From positions 1-64,000 of the forward strand of contig CAMWUR010000002.1 of the NCBI GenBank assembly GCA_947177485.1: 64,000 bases of DNA. Reading direction: 5' to 3'. The stretch is from an uncultured Helicobacter sp. Its GTDB lineage: Bacteria; Campylobacterota; Campylobacteria; Campylobacterales; Helicobacteraceae. Position numbers and translations under genes: made by a program. Numbering within the stretch: the stretch's first letter is position 1; each line of letters opens with the position of its first letter. The notes under the pieces are model-generated. The model was not told the origin of the DNA, made no database searches, and was given only the letters and a program-made list of their open reading frames with translations. Positions 37,578 to 47,672 of the stretch are shown in pieces.

Positions 37578-39707
37578 CTAGCCTACATCAGCCTCTAGGA
37601 GGGCATCTTCGAGCATATCGTCATGCGTTTTTTTGAAAACTTGCAGCTCACGTTTGAAGATTTTGCGCGCTTCTTTGAAGAAGTCGGCAATGTCGTTTTT
37701 AGGAATTGCAAGCGCACATAGCATGACGATTTGTAGGTAAAATCCGATACTTCCGCCCATAAGAATACCCCAATAAGGCATTTGCTGTTTAAGGAATTGT
37801 AGCTTTGCGGATGCGCTATCGAGGAATACGAACAGCTCCTCTTTGGTCGTTACATCATCATCAAAAAGCGTGTGTAACATTTTGAAAAACGAATCGCCCT
37901 TGTTTTTATAGAATGCTGTGATATGTTCAAAAAAGGCATGCTCTGCATTGCGGCTAAAGAAAGTCCGAAATTCTTTGAGCACAGCCTTTTTGTCGATTTT
38001 GTTGAGTCCAAATGTGCCGGGCTCAAAGGGCTTTGCGCCTTTGATGAATGCGCCTTCACCGAGATTGAGCGTGTGGTTGGGTTCAAAAACGCGCAACACA
38101 GATTCGATGTTTTCGCGCGAGTTGAGGTAGAGTGCATCGCTATACACGGGTTTATCTTTGTTGGGTTGCACAGGGAAGCTATCAGGCGGTAAATCCTCGA
38201 GCGTAAAGGCTTTCTCCTCGCCATAGAACGAATCCTTGGCATGCTTTGTGGAGCCGATGATATACCCACAATCAAGTCCGCAGAGAATCACATCGCTACC
38301 TGCCATCGCGGCGAGCGACACGGCTGCATTGCCCACAAAGGGCGAGGCGCCAATAAGGCGAATACGTGGTAAATGGATTTCGGCTGCACAACTGCCATCG
38401 CGCGAGAAAAGATAGGATTCATCAAAGAGTTCAAGCACTTTTGGATTCACGAGATTTGCACACACAAGCGTGATTCCGCGCAAATCGAGCCCCTCAAACG
38501 CCGTGTGGAGATAGTCTGTACGTTCGATTTCGAACTGAAAATCGGGCTTGATTCCATACCGCAACAAGGGCTTAATCGCCGTGCCGCAGCTGAAAATGAG
38601 CATGCGATTTGCATTTGCCTTGATGAATGGTAGCAGCGCATCGAGGCTTGGACCATTGCCCACAACGCAGATAGGCGCGGGCAGTCGGATTCCGCTTGCA
38701 AAAAACGCATTTTGGAGCAGATATTCACCCTTCGTGTTGTGGCGGTAGCGCATGTTTGCGAGTGCGTTTTTGATTCCAATGAGCTCATCATCAAATGTCC
38801 CCCAGCCGCGCGCGTTTGCTGAATAGGCGCCCTTGATGAGTTCGCGTGCACCTTGCAGCTTTGGTGTGTCATAGAGCATGAGCTCAAGCCGCAGATAGTT
38901 TGCGCTGATTTTGCGCTGTTCAAAGAAATTGATGATGTTGTTTGTGCTCAAAAACGAGCCGATGAACAAGAAGCATGCATTGTCGTTCACTTGCCCAAAA
39001 AGGGCGGGATAGTCAACAAAATAGCACGAGATTCGAAAGAGGTCGAGCGATTCTTCAAAGATGAGCAGCGCGTGGATTGTCGCGTAGCGCTCGCGCAATG
39101 CCTCAAGCACGAGCCCACCACCAAGCCCAAGCAAAGTGAGCGTGGGCAAGAATCCAGCGGGCAAATGCATGCCTTCGCGCATGATTCCATACGAAATGGC
39201 AGAATAACACAGCGCGTTGTAGATTTTGCTCGTAATCGGGAATTCTTTTTTCTTGAGATAGCCAATCGAGAGATTGTTCGTGTGCAGCTTCCACATCGGG
39301 TGTGTCAGCGGGCTGTCGCTTAGATTCTTTGCTGCCTCAATCATTGTGTATTTCCCCTCAATCTCGGGGAACATCAGTGTGCCATTTTGGATATTGACGA
39401 TATTGAGCCCTTTTGCGTCAAAGAGTAGATTGTATTCTGTGGGCGCACTTGAAAGCCCCTTGAAAAGTTCGGGCTCGCGTTGTTCGAAAAACTCGAGGTT
39501 TTTCATCATGCGTTCTTTAATCGCCTCTTCGATTGCCTGTGTGTCCTCGCCGCTTAGAATCTCGAAAAACTCGCCTAAACTTGCGCTGCTTTGCGCATTC
39601 ACGCCTCTTTTGACAATCTCTTCGAGCTCTTGTAAGGCTTCGATATTCTCGTGTGCCTCGAGCGGAATGCCAAATTCTTCATCAAATTTTTCGATGTGCT
39701 CACTCAT
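37578..39707 (-). CDS. DUF115 / motility-associated factor (Maf) glycosyltransferase-family protein
   Basis: 709 aa; ICVVGNGPSLDALLPFIKANANRMLIFSCGTAIKPLLRYGIKPDFQFEIERTD; LIGASPFVGNAAVSLAAMAGSDVILCGLDCGY. Confidence 0.8.
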   Translation of the reverse strand: MSEHIEKFDEEFGIPLEAHENIEALQELEEIVKRGVNAQSSASLGEFFEILSGEDTQAIEEAIKERMMKNLEFFEQREPELFKGLSSAPTEYNLLFDAKGLNIVNIQNGTLMFPEIEGKYTMIEAAKNLSDSPLTHPMWKLHTNNLSIGYLKKKEFPITSKIYNALCYSAISYGIMREGMHLPAGFLPTLTLLGLGGGLVLEALRERYATIHALLIFEESLDLFRISCYFVDYPALFGQVNDNACFLFIGSFLSTNNIINFFEQRKISANYLRLELMLYDTPKLQGARELIKGAYSANARGWGTFDDELIGIKNALANMRYRHNTKGEYLLQNAFFASGIRLPAPICVVGNGPSLDALLPFIKANANRMLIFSCGTAIKPLLRYGIKPDFQFEIERTDYLHTAFEGLDLRGITLVCANLVNPKVLELFDESYLFSRDGSCAAEIHLPRIRLIGASPFVGNAAVSLAAMAGSDVILCGLDCGYIIGSTKHAKDSFYGEEKAFTLEDLPPDSFPVQPNKDKPVYSDALYLNSRENIESVLRVFEPNHTLNLGEGAFIKGAKPFEPGTFGLNKIDKKAVLKEFRTFFSRNAEHAFFEHITAFYKNKGDSFFKMLHTLFDDDVTTKEELFVFLDSASAKLQFLKQQMPYWGILMGGSIGFYLQIVMLCALAIPKNDIADFFKEARKIFKRELQVFKKTHDDMLEDALLEADVG

Positions 39708-40519
39708 ACTATCTCCTCATTATACATTCGTTCTATCGGAAAGTCGCTTGGAATCCCAATGGTTCTATCGCTTGGACAATCCAAGAAGTTTTTGTCCATA
39801 AATGTTTGTGCATGGAGATTCATAAACGCAGCCTTGAGCGAGACGAATAGCTCTTTGTTTTGCTCCTCGAGCTTTTGTAGCATTATTTTTGTCGCCTCGC
39901 GCACATGCGGCGGTTTGTCGTGGATTGCGGGGCAGTTGCACAGCGGTGTTTGCAGGTTGTTGTACGCAACAAAGTCTATCATTTGTCGCTCGCGCAGCCA
40001 TATCAACGGGCGAATCACAACAATCCCATTGCTCGCGCGATAGAGTGGGGGCATCGAGCGCAGTGCGCCATTGTAGGAGAAGTTCATAAAAAAACTCTCG
40101 ACCGCATCATCGAGATGATGCCCAAGTGCAAGCTTATTGAATCCCCCCTCAAGCGCCTTGCTATACAGCGCGCCGCGCCGCATCCGCGAACAAAAGCTGC
40201 AAAAGCTGCTGCTGCCGCGCCGCTTTTCTTGCATGATTGCCATGATGTCCGTGCGATAGACCTCATGCGGAATCTCATTTTGCGCGCAATAATCTTGCAG
40301 ATAGCTAAAATCTTCGCCGATTCCATAATCGACCGTAACGGCTTTGAACTCAAACGCATAGGGCGCATGTTTTTTGTGGCGCGCAAGCAGAGTGGAAAGC
40401 AGCAGCGAATCTTTGCCGCCGCTTAGCCCAACGAGGATTCTGTCATTTTCTTTGATAAGCCCAAAATAAGCATTTGCGCGTCCAAACATGCTGATGATTT
40501 TTTTGCTAATCTCTATCAT
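39704..40519 (-). CDS. ttcA: TtcA-family tRNA 2-thiocytidine biosynthesis protein
   Basis: ILVGLSGGKDSLLL PP-loop; CSFCSRMRRGALY; ALGHHLDDAVESFFMN. Confidence 0.88.
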   Translation of the reverse strand: MIEISKKIISMFGRANAYFGLIKENDRILVGLSGGKDSLLLSTLLARHKKHAPYAFEFKAVTVDYGIGEDFSYLQDYCAQNEIPHEVYRTDIMAIMQEKRRGSSSFCSFCSRMRRGALYSKALEGGFNKLALGHHLDDAVESFFMNFSYNGALRSMPPLYRASNGIVVIRPLIWLRERQMIDFVAYNNLQTPLCNCPAIHDKPPHVREATKIMLQKLEEQNKELFVSLKAAFMNLHAQTFMDKNFLDCPSDRTIGIPSDFPIERMYNEEIV

Positions 40520-41811
40520 TTCAGGCTCTCCGCAATCTTTTGCTCTGTTATAAGGGACGCATTATAGCGAATCACAACCTGTTTTTCGGTGTGGTTGATG
40601 TAGTATTCACTCACACCCTCTAACGTTTGGAGTGAGGAGAGATGTGCCAAATCGGATTCATGATTGAAGGCATGGTAGAACACACCAAGCTTTGTGGGCG
40701 AATCAAGGAATCGCAAGACAAGCAGCCACGCGGCGCAGACGGCAGCGATAATTCCAAAGAGTAATGGTGCTTCGACAGACGAGAACGCGACCGAGCCAAA
40801 GAGCCCGCCAAAGAATGAGCCCATATAGCCACATGATGTGAAGATTCCGAGCGCCTTGCCTTTTTGGTGCGCCTTGCAATAGCGGCTTGCGAGAGATTGG
40901 AGGATTGGTTCATGGAAGCAGAAGCCGACAAAGAACAACACGCAGCCAACAGCGAGCAGCGCGAGGTTTGCGCCAAGTAGCAGCAAGCAGAGATAGGCGA
41001 GGACAAAAAGCACGATTCCGATTGCGAGCACGAGCTTGAATTTGCCACGTTTCTCGGCGAGGATTGCCGCAGGCGCCATCGCCAGCACGCCGAGCAGCGC
41101 GGCGGGGATATAGAATTGCCACATCGATTCCTTCGCGATTCCGTCTTGTGCCAGCAGCAGTGGAATGATGACAAACGCAAATGTCATGAACATCTTTTGC
41201 AAGAAATTGCTTGCGTTCATAATCCATAGATTCTTGTTTGCACCATCTGTTGCCTTTTGGCTATATGAAAATTGGACATGTGCGACATTGGGCACGAAAA
41301 AGAGCAGCAGGAGCGAGAACGCGCTCAAAACGCAGGCGAGCACAAAGAGCGTGCTCGCGTCTTTCTCGATGCTGCCGATAATCATCGCGAGCGCGAAGCT
41401 TAGTGAAATGGACGCGCCCATTGTCGCCATCGCTTTTGTGCGGCGCGATTCGGGGACGACATCGGCAATCATCGCGCTGACCACGCCGCCGATTGCCCCC
41501 ACGCCCTGCAAAAACCGCCCAAAAACGAGCATCTGTGCGCTTTGGGCAAATGCACAAACGAGCGAACCGATGATGAAAATCACGATTCCAAGCGCGATGA
41601 GCGGTTTGCGCCCGTATTTGTCGCTTAGGCTGCCAAAGGGGATTTGAAACAACACTTGCGAGAGGGCGTAGATTCCCATTGAAAGCCCGAGCAGCAGCGG
41701 AGTGCAATCATCAAAGCTTAGGACATAGAGCGCAAGCAAAGGCATCACCACGAACAGCCCAAAGAAACGACAGGCAAGAACCAAGCTCAATAACGCGACA
41801 CTCATGCGCAA
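40516..41811 (-). CDS. MFS transporter
   Basis: 431 aa, 12 TM, GSLSDKYGRKPLIALG motif A. Confidence 0.92.
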   Translation of the reverse strand: MRMSVALLSLVLACRFFGLFVVMPLLALYVLSFDDCTPLLLGLSMGIYALSQVLFQIPFGSLSDKYGRKPLIALGIVIFIIGSLVCAFAQSAQMLVFGRFLQGVGAIGGVVSAMIADVVPESRRTKAMATMGASISLSFALAMIIGSIEKDASTLFVLACVLSAFSLLLLFFVPNVAHVQFSYSQKATDGANKNLWIMNASNFLQKMFMTFAFVIIPLLLAQDGIAKESMWQFYIPAALLGVLAMAPAAILAEKRGKFKLVLAIGIVLFVLAYLCLLLLGANLALLAVGCVLFFVGFCFHEPILQSLASRYCKAHQKGKALGIFTSCGYMGSFFGGLFGSVAFSSVEAPLLFGIIAAVCAAWLLVLRFLDSPTKLGVFYHAFNHESDLAHLSSLQTLEGVSEYYINHTEKQVVIRYNASLITEQKIAESLK

Positions 41812-42240
41812 CCTTTAATAAATAAGGGATTATATCATATATGGAATTGCAAACGCGAATCGTGTTGGTGGTTTGCGGTGGTCAATCTCGCATTATCTTC
41901 CCCCTATGTGCTTTGGGGGTTAGGGGAGGGTCGTTTTATTGTCATGTTGAGGCGAAGCTGAAACATCTCTTTGCCATTGCTCACCGATAAGAAGTGTGCG
42001 GGGGTTGGGGGAGTGCTTCGCAAGTAGCACCCCTGTCCCCCTTAGAAGAAAAACACCAAGCGAAGAATTGCCAATAGATATGATAACTAGACAAAATCGG
42101 AGGTGCGGTTTTAACCGCACTCATGATGTGCGACTAAAGTCGCACCTCCATTTTGACGTCGTTGGTTGCCTCGGCAATGCCAACGTAATGATGCGAAAAA
42201 TCCCCATTCCCAATTAATGAAATTATATATGAGTAAACCT
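41812..42240. repeat. Intergenic repeat island 4
   Basis: CCCCCTATGTGCTTTGGGGGTTAGGGGAGGG; TTGTCATGTTGAGGCGAAGCTGAAACATCTC; palindromes 42103-42120 and 42128-42145. Confidence 0.8.
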
Positions 42241-42267
42241 CGCACATAGCGTGGATTCGTGGGCGGC

Positions 42268-42296
42268 TTGACAATGAACAGGAATTGTGATATAAT
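42268..42296 (+). promoter_or_regulatory. Consensus sigma70 promoter of marR-like gene
   Basis: TTGACA (42268-42273), 17-bp spacer, TATAAT (42291-42296). Confidence 0.85.
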
Positions 42297-42323
42297 CCGA
42301 AATCAGATTATTAGAGGTGTAGA

Positions 42324-42779
42324 ATGCGTTCAAAATGTAGCAAAGAACTCAAGGAATTTAATGCGATATATAGGGAACTAGATGAAATGTATCATAAGAT
42401 TGCATTGCAAATTGGCTTATCTGATAGTGCGCTGCGCATCTTCTACTATATCGCTGAATTTGGAGATGGTTGTTTGCAAAAAGAGATTGCAGAATATTAT
42501 TTTATCAGCAAGAAAACAATTCATTCTTCGATTAAAAATCTTGAATCGCAAGGCTATCTTGTATTGCAAAAGGGTAAACGAAGAGACATGCATGTTTATT
42601 TGACTCAAACAGGGCAGGAATTTGTGCAAGAACATATCATACCCATTTTTGAGTTTGAAAATGATATTTTCAACGCATTTTCGCCCAAAGAATCGCGACA
42701 ATTATTGCAGCTGATTAGAAAATATGTCATGGTATCTCGCAAAAAAGCACAAGAAAAATTTCAAATATATTTTGACTAG
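42324..42779 (+). CDS. MarR-family transcriptional regulator
   Basis: 151 aa wHTH; LQKEIAEYYFISKKTIHSSIKNLESQGYLVLQKGKRRDMHVYLTQTG. Confidence 0.92.
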   Translation: MRSKCSKELKEFNAIYRELDEMYHKIALQIGLSDSALRIFYYIAEFGDGCLQKEIAEYYFISKKTIHSSIKNLESQGYLVLQKGKRRDMHVYLTQTGQEFVQEHIIPIFEFENDIFNAFSPKESRQLLQLIRKYVMVSRKKAQEKFQIYFD

Positions 42780-42787
42780 GAGAAATA

Positions 42788-44113
42788 ATAGAATCAAAAC
42801 TTTCAGAATCACGGTTGCCAAAGCTCATTGCTTTTGGATTTCCTTCCATAATGATGTGGATTTTTACATCAATTTATACCGTTGTCGATGGCTTTTTTGT
42901 TTCAAACTTTGTCGGGAAACAATCTTTTGCGGCTTTGAATTTTATTTTCCCATTCGTGCTTGTTTTGGGCTCTTTTGGCTTTATGTTTGGGACAGGGGGC
43001 GGTGCGCTGATTGCAAAAACAATCGGCGAGGGTGAGATACGAAAGGCGAAGACGATTTTTTCGCTCGTGATTTATACGTCTATATTCTGCGGGATTGTGG
43101 TGGCTGTCGTGGGCATTTTCACCATTCGTCCTTTTGCCATTTCTCTTGGCGCAGAGGGACAATTTTTAGAAGACGGCATTCTCTATGGCGGCATTCTTCT
43201 TGCCGCTCTTCCTGCGTACATTTTGCAGGCAGCCTTTCAGTGTCTCTTTGCCACAGCGGGCAAGCCAGCAATTGGATTCTATGTAACACTTGCTGCGGGA
43301 ATTGTCAATATCATTTTAGACGCAGTCTTTATTATTTTATTTCAATGGGGGCTTGCGGGCGCGGCTTTTGCAACATTCATTAGTGAATGTGTTGGCGGCT
43401 TTGTGCCGCTTTTCTACTTTGCACGCAATAATCCGAGCCTTTTGCGACTTGGAAGAGCGCAATGGGATTTGAAGGCATTGTGCAAGACATGCACCAATGG
43501 TTCTTCGGAATTACTAAGCAATATCGCCATGCCTATCGTGGCTATGGTCTATAATTTGCAACTCTTAAAATATGCGGGCGAAGATGGTGTTGCGGTCTTT
43601 GGAGTATTGATGTATGTCAGTCTGATTTTTCAGGCAATCTTCATTGGCTATTCTATTGGAGTTTCGCCCATTATTAGCTATCACTATGGCGCGCAAAATC
43701 ACAAAAAGCTTCGCGAAGTCTTTAGGAATAGCCTCATTTTTATTGCCTTGTGTGCGCTTGCCATGTTTATTGCTGCTTTGATTTTTGCAGAGTCTTTATC
43801 GGCTATTTTTGTGGGCTATGATGACGCATTGTTCGCCTTAACAATCCATGCATTTTCTATCTTTTTATTCTCGTTTCTCTTTTCTGGTTTTGCGATTTTT
43901 GGTTCGTCATTTTTTACCGCATTGAATGACGGAATCACCTCTGCTATTATCTCTTTTGTGCGCACGCTTGTTTTTGAGATTCTTGCCGTGCTCATATTGC
44001 CAATCTTTTGGCTTGTTGATGGAATCTGGGCGTCTATTGTTGTTGCCGAAATTATGGCTGTGCTACTCACAATCTTTTTCTTGTGGCTGAAGCGGAAAAA
44101 ATATCAATATTGA
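42788..44113 (+). CDS. MATE-family efflux transporter (start codon uncertain)
   Basis: 12 TM MATE; track start is TTG 42815, but AGGAG at 42778-42782 sits 5 nt before in-frame ATA at 42788. Confidence 0.88.
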   Translation: MESKLSESRLPKLIAFGFPSIMMWIFTSIYTVVDGFFVSNFVGKQSFAALNFIFPFVLVLGSFGFMFGTGGGALIAKTIGEGEIRKAKTIFSLVIYTSIFCGIVVAVVGIFTIRPFAISLGAEGQFLEDGILYGGILLAALPAYILQAAFQCLFATAGKPAIGFYVTLAAGIVNIILDAVFIILFQWGLAGAAFATFISECVGGFVPLFYFARNNPSLLRLGRAQWDLKALCKTCTNGSSELLSNIAMPIVAMVYNLQLLKYAGEDGVAVFGVLMYVSLIFQAIFIGYSIGVSPIISYHYGAQNHKKLREVFRNSLIFIALCALAMFIAALIFAESLSAIFVGYDDALFALTIHAFSIFLFSFLFSGFAIFGSSFFTALNDGITSAIISFVRTLVFEILAVLILPIFWLVDGIWASIVVAEIMAVLLTIFFLWLKRKKYQY

Positions 44114-44278
44114 TTCCCATGTTTGCCCACAATCACCCTCCCACACGACATGTCCAAATTTAAGATTTATTTCAGCATTTAGGGTGTAAAATATCACTTT
44201 GCTGCCTTTTTTAGGCTAGCAGCGATGCATGAGATTATGAAAAAGGAACGATATGGTAACCCAAGAAAATATTCGGCA

Positions 44279-44881
44279 CTATTGTTTCGCTTCTCCTCTT
44301 TGTGCCACTTTTTCTTTTGTTGTGCTGTTTTTGAGAATCTCCACATGTTCATTTTTGATTTCAAGAGGCCAATCTATTCCCTGTTCCTGCACATTCCAAT
44401 CAGGAAAATTATTATTTTCTGCTTGTAGATAATCTTCAATACAACATTGTTCTATAAGTTTATAAGAAATATAAGCATTCGGTATTTCTTTTAATCCGAA
44501 AAGCCCCTTAATTTTTGTCGGAAAGTTTTCTTGAAAAATCATATAAAATTCAATTTTTGCACCACTTAAAATAGTATGATAAAGAAAATACCATATACCA
44601 AAGCTTCTAATGCTTGGTCGTCCTTTTGTGCCACCATCACGGTAGATTGATAAGGTATTCTTGATTCCACCTTCTGCTTGAGAACCACCAATTTTCTTGA
44701 TTTCTCCATCTACAACTATCAAATAAACTCGCGCAACATTATCTGTAAGGATTGTTTGAGGTAATTGCTTGCCATTTTCATCTTTAATGTTTTTAATATA
44801 ATTAAAATTTAATCTCGTACTTCCCTTGACAAATTCCACATCAGCAATTTTAAAAGCTGTTTTGACGTCATTGATATGCAT
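44279..44881 (-). CDS. Putative Type II restriction endonuclease (possibly GIY-YIG-like)
   Basis: 200 aa directly after DNA adenine methylase; RVYLIVVDGEIKKIGGSQ...GGIKNTLSIYRDGG weakly GIY-YIG-like. Confidence 0.6.
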   Translation of the reverse strand: MHINDVKTAFKIADVEFVKGSTRLNFNYIKNIKDENGKQLPQTILTDNVARVYLIVVDGEIKKIGGSQAEGGIKNTLSIYRDGGTKGRPSIRSFGIWYFLYHTILSGAKIEFYMIFQENFPTKIKGLFGLKEIPNAYISYKLIEQCCIEDYLQAENNNFPDWNVQEQGIDWPLEIKNEHVEILKNSTTKEKVAQRGEAKQ

Positions 44882-44882
44882 G

Positions 44883-45953
44883 TTACTCCTTTATAATCAG
44901 TAATTCATGGCTTTGTTTTGTATTGTTTATGTCGCCCCGTTCTAGTCTATTTTTACCCATTCTTGTTTCGCCTTGTCCCATTGTGTATTGCCATTTCGGC
45001 TCTAAAATTCTAAAATCTTTGTATGTTTCTCGCACAAAAGCGCAATCATTATAACTCAAGATAAACTTGCCTTTGTGTTTCTTGAGGTATTCTGCTAAAA
45101 GTTCATGCTTGAAAGAGTTGTGATGAATGGGAAAATTGCGCATTGGGTAAATTCCCTTAAACATCTTCGAATCTCCGTCTAAGAAATAAGGTGGGTCACA
45201 ATAGAAAAAATCATTGGGATACTTTTCAAATACATTCTCAAAACTCTTACATTCTACTTGGAGATTTTTTGTTTGAAAATTTTTGATTTTTTCCAAATTA
45301 TGTAGATAGCGGTTTTTGTCCTCATAGATTTTGCTCATCCAACCTAAAAATCCTGGTCCATAACTTAGGTTAAAATTAAAATAATAATCCCTTGCGAGAG
45401 TTAAAGAGTCTAAATGTACTTTGGGTGTATTCTGTGAATTTTTATGCCGCTCATTCCAAAATGATTTTAGTTCTTCCTTTATCTTAGTATATGTACATTG
45501 TGTTGGCTCAAGTTCCAATAAAGATTCATATAGTTTTTTAGAATCTATAACCAAAATCTGCCAAAAATTTACGAGAATATCGAAAATATCAAAGGCTTTT
45601 ACCTCTAAATCAAGCTCCAAAGCCGCAGCAACTTCTACACTCCCTCCACCCATGAATGGCGAAATGACACGTTCTATATCATTAGGAAAATGTTCAAGAA
45701 TAAGCCCAACCGCCAAAGATTTGCCACCGCCATAGCGCAAAGGGCTTTTTGTGTATCTTTTGTATTGCAAGGTTTTGCCTCTAAGTTCACTTAGAAACAA
45801 TTCCTTTTTATTGGCAAGAGAATAATTTTGTTCAAGGGAAATATTTTGGTAAAATAGACTCGGGATTGAATATGATGCTTTTTGTAGCAATACTATCTCC
45901 CCTACCTTCGATGCAGCCCGCATTCTTTGTGCGCGGGGTCTTCCCACCACCAC
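44883..45953 (-). CDS. DNA adenine methylase, D12 class (Dam-like); true start probably downstream of 45902
   Basis: SPLRYGGGKSLAVGLILEHFPNDIERVISPFMGGGSVEVAAALE ... FFYCDPPYFLDGDS. Confidence 0.9.
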   Translation of the reverse strand: MVVGRPRAQRMRAASKVGEIVLLQKASYSIPSLFYQNISLEQNYSLANKKELFLSELRGKTLQYKRYTKSPLRYGGGKSLAVGLILEHFPNDIERVISPFMGGGSVEVAAALELDLEVKAFDIFDILVNFWQILVIDSKKLYESLLELEPTQCTYTKIKEELKSFWNERHKNSQNTPKVHLDSLTLARDYYFNFNLSYGPGFLGWMSKIYEDKNRYLHNLEKIKNFQTKNLQVECKSFENVFEKYPNDFFYCDPPYFLDGDSKMFKGIYPMRNFPIHHNSFKHELLAEYLKKHKGKFILSYNDCAFVRETYKDFRILEPKWQYTMGQGETRMGKNRLERGDINNTKQSHELLIIKE

Positions 45954-46576
45954 CGCCCCGCGCGAATGTTCTCCCCGGGCTCAATCGCGCGTGTGCATGG
46001 CGCGCAGCCAATGCTTGCGAAACCTTGCGCATAGAGAGGATTTACGGGCAGGTTGCGCACGCTCGCATACTCCCAAACCTTCGCATCGTCCCAATCAAAG
46101 AGTGGATTGATTTTTTGCAGCCCAAACTGCGCATCGTCTTCGACAAGCCCAACATGCGCGCGCGTCATCGATTGCGCCGCGCGAATGCCGCTAATCCACG
46201 CGCTCACGCCCTCTAGCGCGCGCCGCAAGGGCAGAATCTTGCGCACACGGCAGCATTCCTTACGTTTCTCCAAGCTTTCGCGCATGCCCCACTCGCCAAT
46301 CTCGCGCTCGATTCTAGCGAGCTCCTCGCTCGTTGCGCAAAATATCGCAATTTCGATTCCAAAATATCGCTCAACCTCGCGTTGGTGGGCGAGGCTTTGT
46401 TCAAAAAGCTTGTGCGTGTCGAGCGTGAAAACCGCGATTTGCGGCAGGATTCCAAGCTTTGCGAGCAAATCAAGCAGAATCACATCTTCGATTTGGTGGC
46501 TAAAGGCAAGTTTAATGTTGCCATTGATTGTCGCGAGCGCGTCTCCAAGCCGTTTTTGGTCGTGTTCAAATGACAT
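45902..46576 (-). CDS. cysH: Adenylyl-sulfate (APS-type) reductase CysH
   Basis: [14 protein letters not shown] plus [11 protein letters not shown]...KECGLH: four-Cys Fe-S signature of assimilatory APS reductases. Confidence 0.9.
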   Translation of the reverse strand: MSFEHDQKRLGDALATINGNIKLAFSHQIEDVILLDLLAKLGILPQIAVFTLDTHKLFEQSLAHQREVERYFGIEIAIFCATSEELARIEREIGEWGMRESLEKRKECCRVRKILPLRRALEGVSAWISGIRAAQSMTRAHVGLVEDDAQFGLQKINPLFDWDDAKVWEYASVRNLPVNPLYAQGFASIGCAPCTRAIEPGENIRAGRWWWEDPAHKECGLHRR

Positions 46577-47603
46577 ATTCGCTCCATTGTTCATTTTGAT
46601 TGGAATATCCGCGCATGTTGAGAAATTTTAGATACACAAACTCGGGCTGCTGCTGCTTAATCTCGCCCCATTGTGCCTTTGAAATCTCGGCTTCGATGGG
46701 TTCGCTATGCTGCTTATTTTCGGCAAGTTCGAGAATGAGGCGCACATGTGCGCCAAGGATTCGGTGGCTCAAAATCCGTGCGCAGTTCTCGCTGCCATCG
46801 AGCGAAACCTCGATTTCATGTGGGCGGATAAAGAGCATATCATGCTCATTTGCCTGTTTGGCGATTCTGCCCGAGAAGAGATTGACGTTGCCCAAAAAGC
46901 CGTACACAAAGGGGTTTGCGGGTTGTTCATAGACATCTTCGGGCGTGCCAATCTGCTCGATTCTGCCTTTGTTCATAATCACGATTGTATCGCTGACTTC
47001 GAGCGCCTCTTCTTGGTCGTGCGTTACAAAGACGCTCGTGATGTGAATCTCGTCATGTAGCTTGCGCAGCCAGCGGCGCAAATCTTGCCGCACCTTTGCA
47101 TCGAGCGCGCCAAAGGGCTCATCAAGCAGCAAAATCTTGGGCTCGACAGCCAGCGCCCGCGCGAGCGCAACGCGCTGCTTTTGCCCGCCAGAGAGCTCAT
47201 TTGGGTAGCGGTGGCTCATCGAATCAAGCTGCACCATGTGTAAGAGTTCCATGACTTTTTCGCGAATCTCGGTTTTGCTCGGGCGCGTGGCGCGCGGGCG
47301 AACGCGCAAGCCAAAGGCGATGTTGTCGAACACATTCATGTGCTTAAACAGCGCATAGTGTTGGAACACGAATCCAACGCCCCTATCTTTTGTCGGCGCG
47401 TTGGTGATGTCTTTGCCAAAAAACTCAACATTGCCGCTATCGGGCTCTTCGAGCCCAGCGATGATGCGCAGCAAGGTTGTTTTGCCCGAGCCGCTTGGTC
47501 CAAGCAGCGCGGTGAGCTTGCCTTCTTCTATCTCAAGATTGATATTATCGAGTGCAATGAATTGTTCAAAACGTTTATTGATATTTGCGATTTTAATGCT
47601 CAT
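46566..47603 (-). CDS. cysA: Sulfate/thiosulfate ABC transporter ATP-binding protein
   Basis: [68 protein letters not shown]. Confidence 0.93.
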   Translation of the reverse strand: MSIKIANINKRFEQFIALDNINLEIEEGKLTALLGPSGSGKTTLLRIIAGLEEPDSGNVEFFGKDITNAPTKDRGVGFVFQHYALFKHMNVFDNIAFGLRVRPRATRPSKTEIREKVMELLHMVQLDSMSHRYPNELSGGQKQRVALARALAVEPKILLLDEPFGALDAKVRQDLRRWLRKLHDEIHITSVFVTHDQEEALEVSDTIVIMNKGRIEQIGTPEDVYEQPANPFVYGFLGNVNLFSGRIAKQANEHDMLFIRPHEIEVSLDGSENCARILSHRILGAHVRLILELAENKQHSEPIEAEISKAQWGEIKQQQPEFVYLKFLNMRGYSNQNEQWSEYVI

Positions 47604-47672
47604 TTCTCGCCTTTAAATCTTTTGCAGAATAATACACAATAAACCTTAAATAACACTTGATACGCAAAAATC

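Noticed and set aside
44225-44428. 67-aa plus-strand ORF antisense to the REase
   Set aside because: Different frame from the SD-preceded ATG at 44253, and runs antisense through the nuclease; not a credible gene.
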